This document shows positions 35,542-35,560 of a stretch of DNA of 35,560 bases, one piece after another (positions within the stretch are counted from its first letter, which is position 1; each line of letters opens with the position of its first letter). The DNA is from Candidatus Paceibacterota bacterium (GTDB taxonomy: Bacteria; Patescibacteriota; Minisyncoccia; Minisyncoccales; RBG-13-42-11). The translations under genes and the position numbers were made by a program. The notes beneath the pieces were generated by a model. The model was not told the DNA's origin. It saw nothing but the letters and a program-made list of their open reading frames with translations, and searched no databases. The stretch is taken from the NCBI GenBank assembly GCA_016782605.1, contig JADHYE010000005.1, positions 1 to 35,560 of the forward strand. Reading direction: 5' to 3'.

Positions 35542-35560
35542 AAATACTTTTTGCCGGCGG
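35538..35560 (+). CDS. murG: murG, first codons only
   Basis: ATGA overlap with the ftsW stop; the translation MKILFAGG matches the start of MurG (family GGGTGGH follows immediately in known proteins). The gene continues outside the window. The call rests on 8 residues and the gene order. Confidence 0.7.

Noticed and set aside
1-35560. Alternative genetic code (UGA = Gly) as in Gracilibacteria/SR1
   Set aside because: TGA terminates several genes at expected positions, for example 3784, 13680, 14618 and 35541.

Overview
The window reads as a piece of chromosome from a low-G+C candidate-phyla (Patescibacteria/CPR) bacterium, most likely of Parcubacteria type. Reasons: compact gene order with many 4-base overlaps; few Shine-Dalgarno sites and many -10 boxes 6-9 bases before the start codon (leaderless mRNAs); a DUF5671 membrane protein; an aspartyl-tRNA synthetase without the usual bacterial insertion domain; a MurL-like epimerase beside murD; and many short palindromic elements, several read in frame inside proteins. 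TGA ends several genes, so the UGA-glycine code of Gracilibacteria/SR1 does not apply. No rRNA, tRNA, CRISPR array or transposase was found.

Layout. 1-3.8 kb: end of the GTPase EngB, a nucleotidyltransferase/CDP-alcohol phosphotransferase fusion, an ASCH protein and a DUF5671 membrane protein, separated by three copies of an intergenic repeat. 4.0-5.6 kb: a pyrF-pyrE-like pair richer in G+C, with strong ribosome sites. 5.7-9.9 kb: lipid-carrier enzymes (DgkA-like kinase, PAP2 phosphatase), an HTH-Fic protein with an operator-like palindrome in its promoter, a TIM-barrel-like protein, a VOC protein, a DUF4870-like membrane protein, a possible small RNA and a serine hydrolase. 9.9-12.6 kb: two PAS proteins from a duplication, a zincin-like metallopeptidase and a thioredoxin/DsbD-like fusion.

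12.6-16.1 kb: an apparent operon DUF5320 - NifX-like - NifX-like - MinD ATPase with ferredoxin insert - CDF transporter with zinc ribbon - DUF134 regulator, behind a sigma70-type promoter with repeated operator-like half sites. 16.1-21.0 kb: a leftward operon memo/LigB - AMMECR1 - unknown - fmt - efp, then an unknown gene and the radical SAM partner, so all three AmmeMemoRadiSam components are present. 21.1-25.1 kb: thpR, murC, a tiny membrane protein, a TrmB-like regulator and a methyltransferase. 25.2-35.6 kb: histidine kinase, response regulator, aspS, D,D-carboxypeptidase, mraY, murL, a small membrane protein, murD, ftsW and the start of murG.

The most unusual layer is the palindromic elements. 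At least four families occur: (a) ACCCCGTTAGAAAT...ATTTCTAACGGGGT, read as PVRNRISNGV inside the MinD ATPase, supplying the first codons of murC and the GTG start of murL; (b) a GCGCC/GGCGC plus CCGCC/GGCGG double hairpin, read in opposite directions in AMMECR1 and its neighbour; (c) a TTCG-CTGAGCTCAG-CGAA palindrome in the Memo protein; (d) a 55-base double hairpin, three copies around the response regulator and aspS plus a diverged copy at the MinD 3' end, with compensatory stem changes. They resemble Rickettsia palindromic elements in behaviour, but no mobilising enzyme is visible here.
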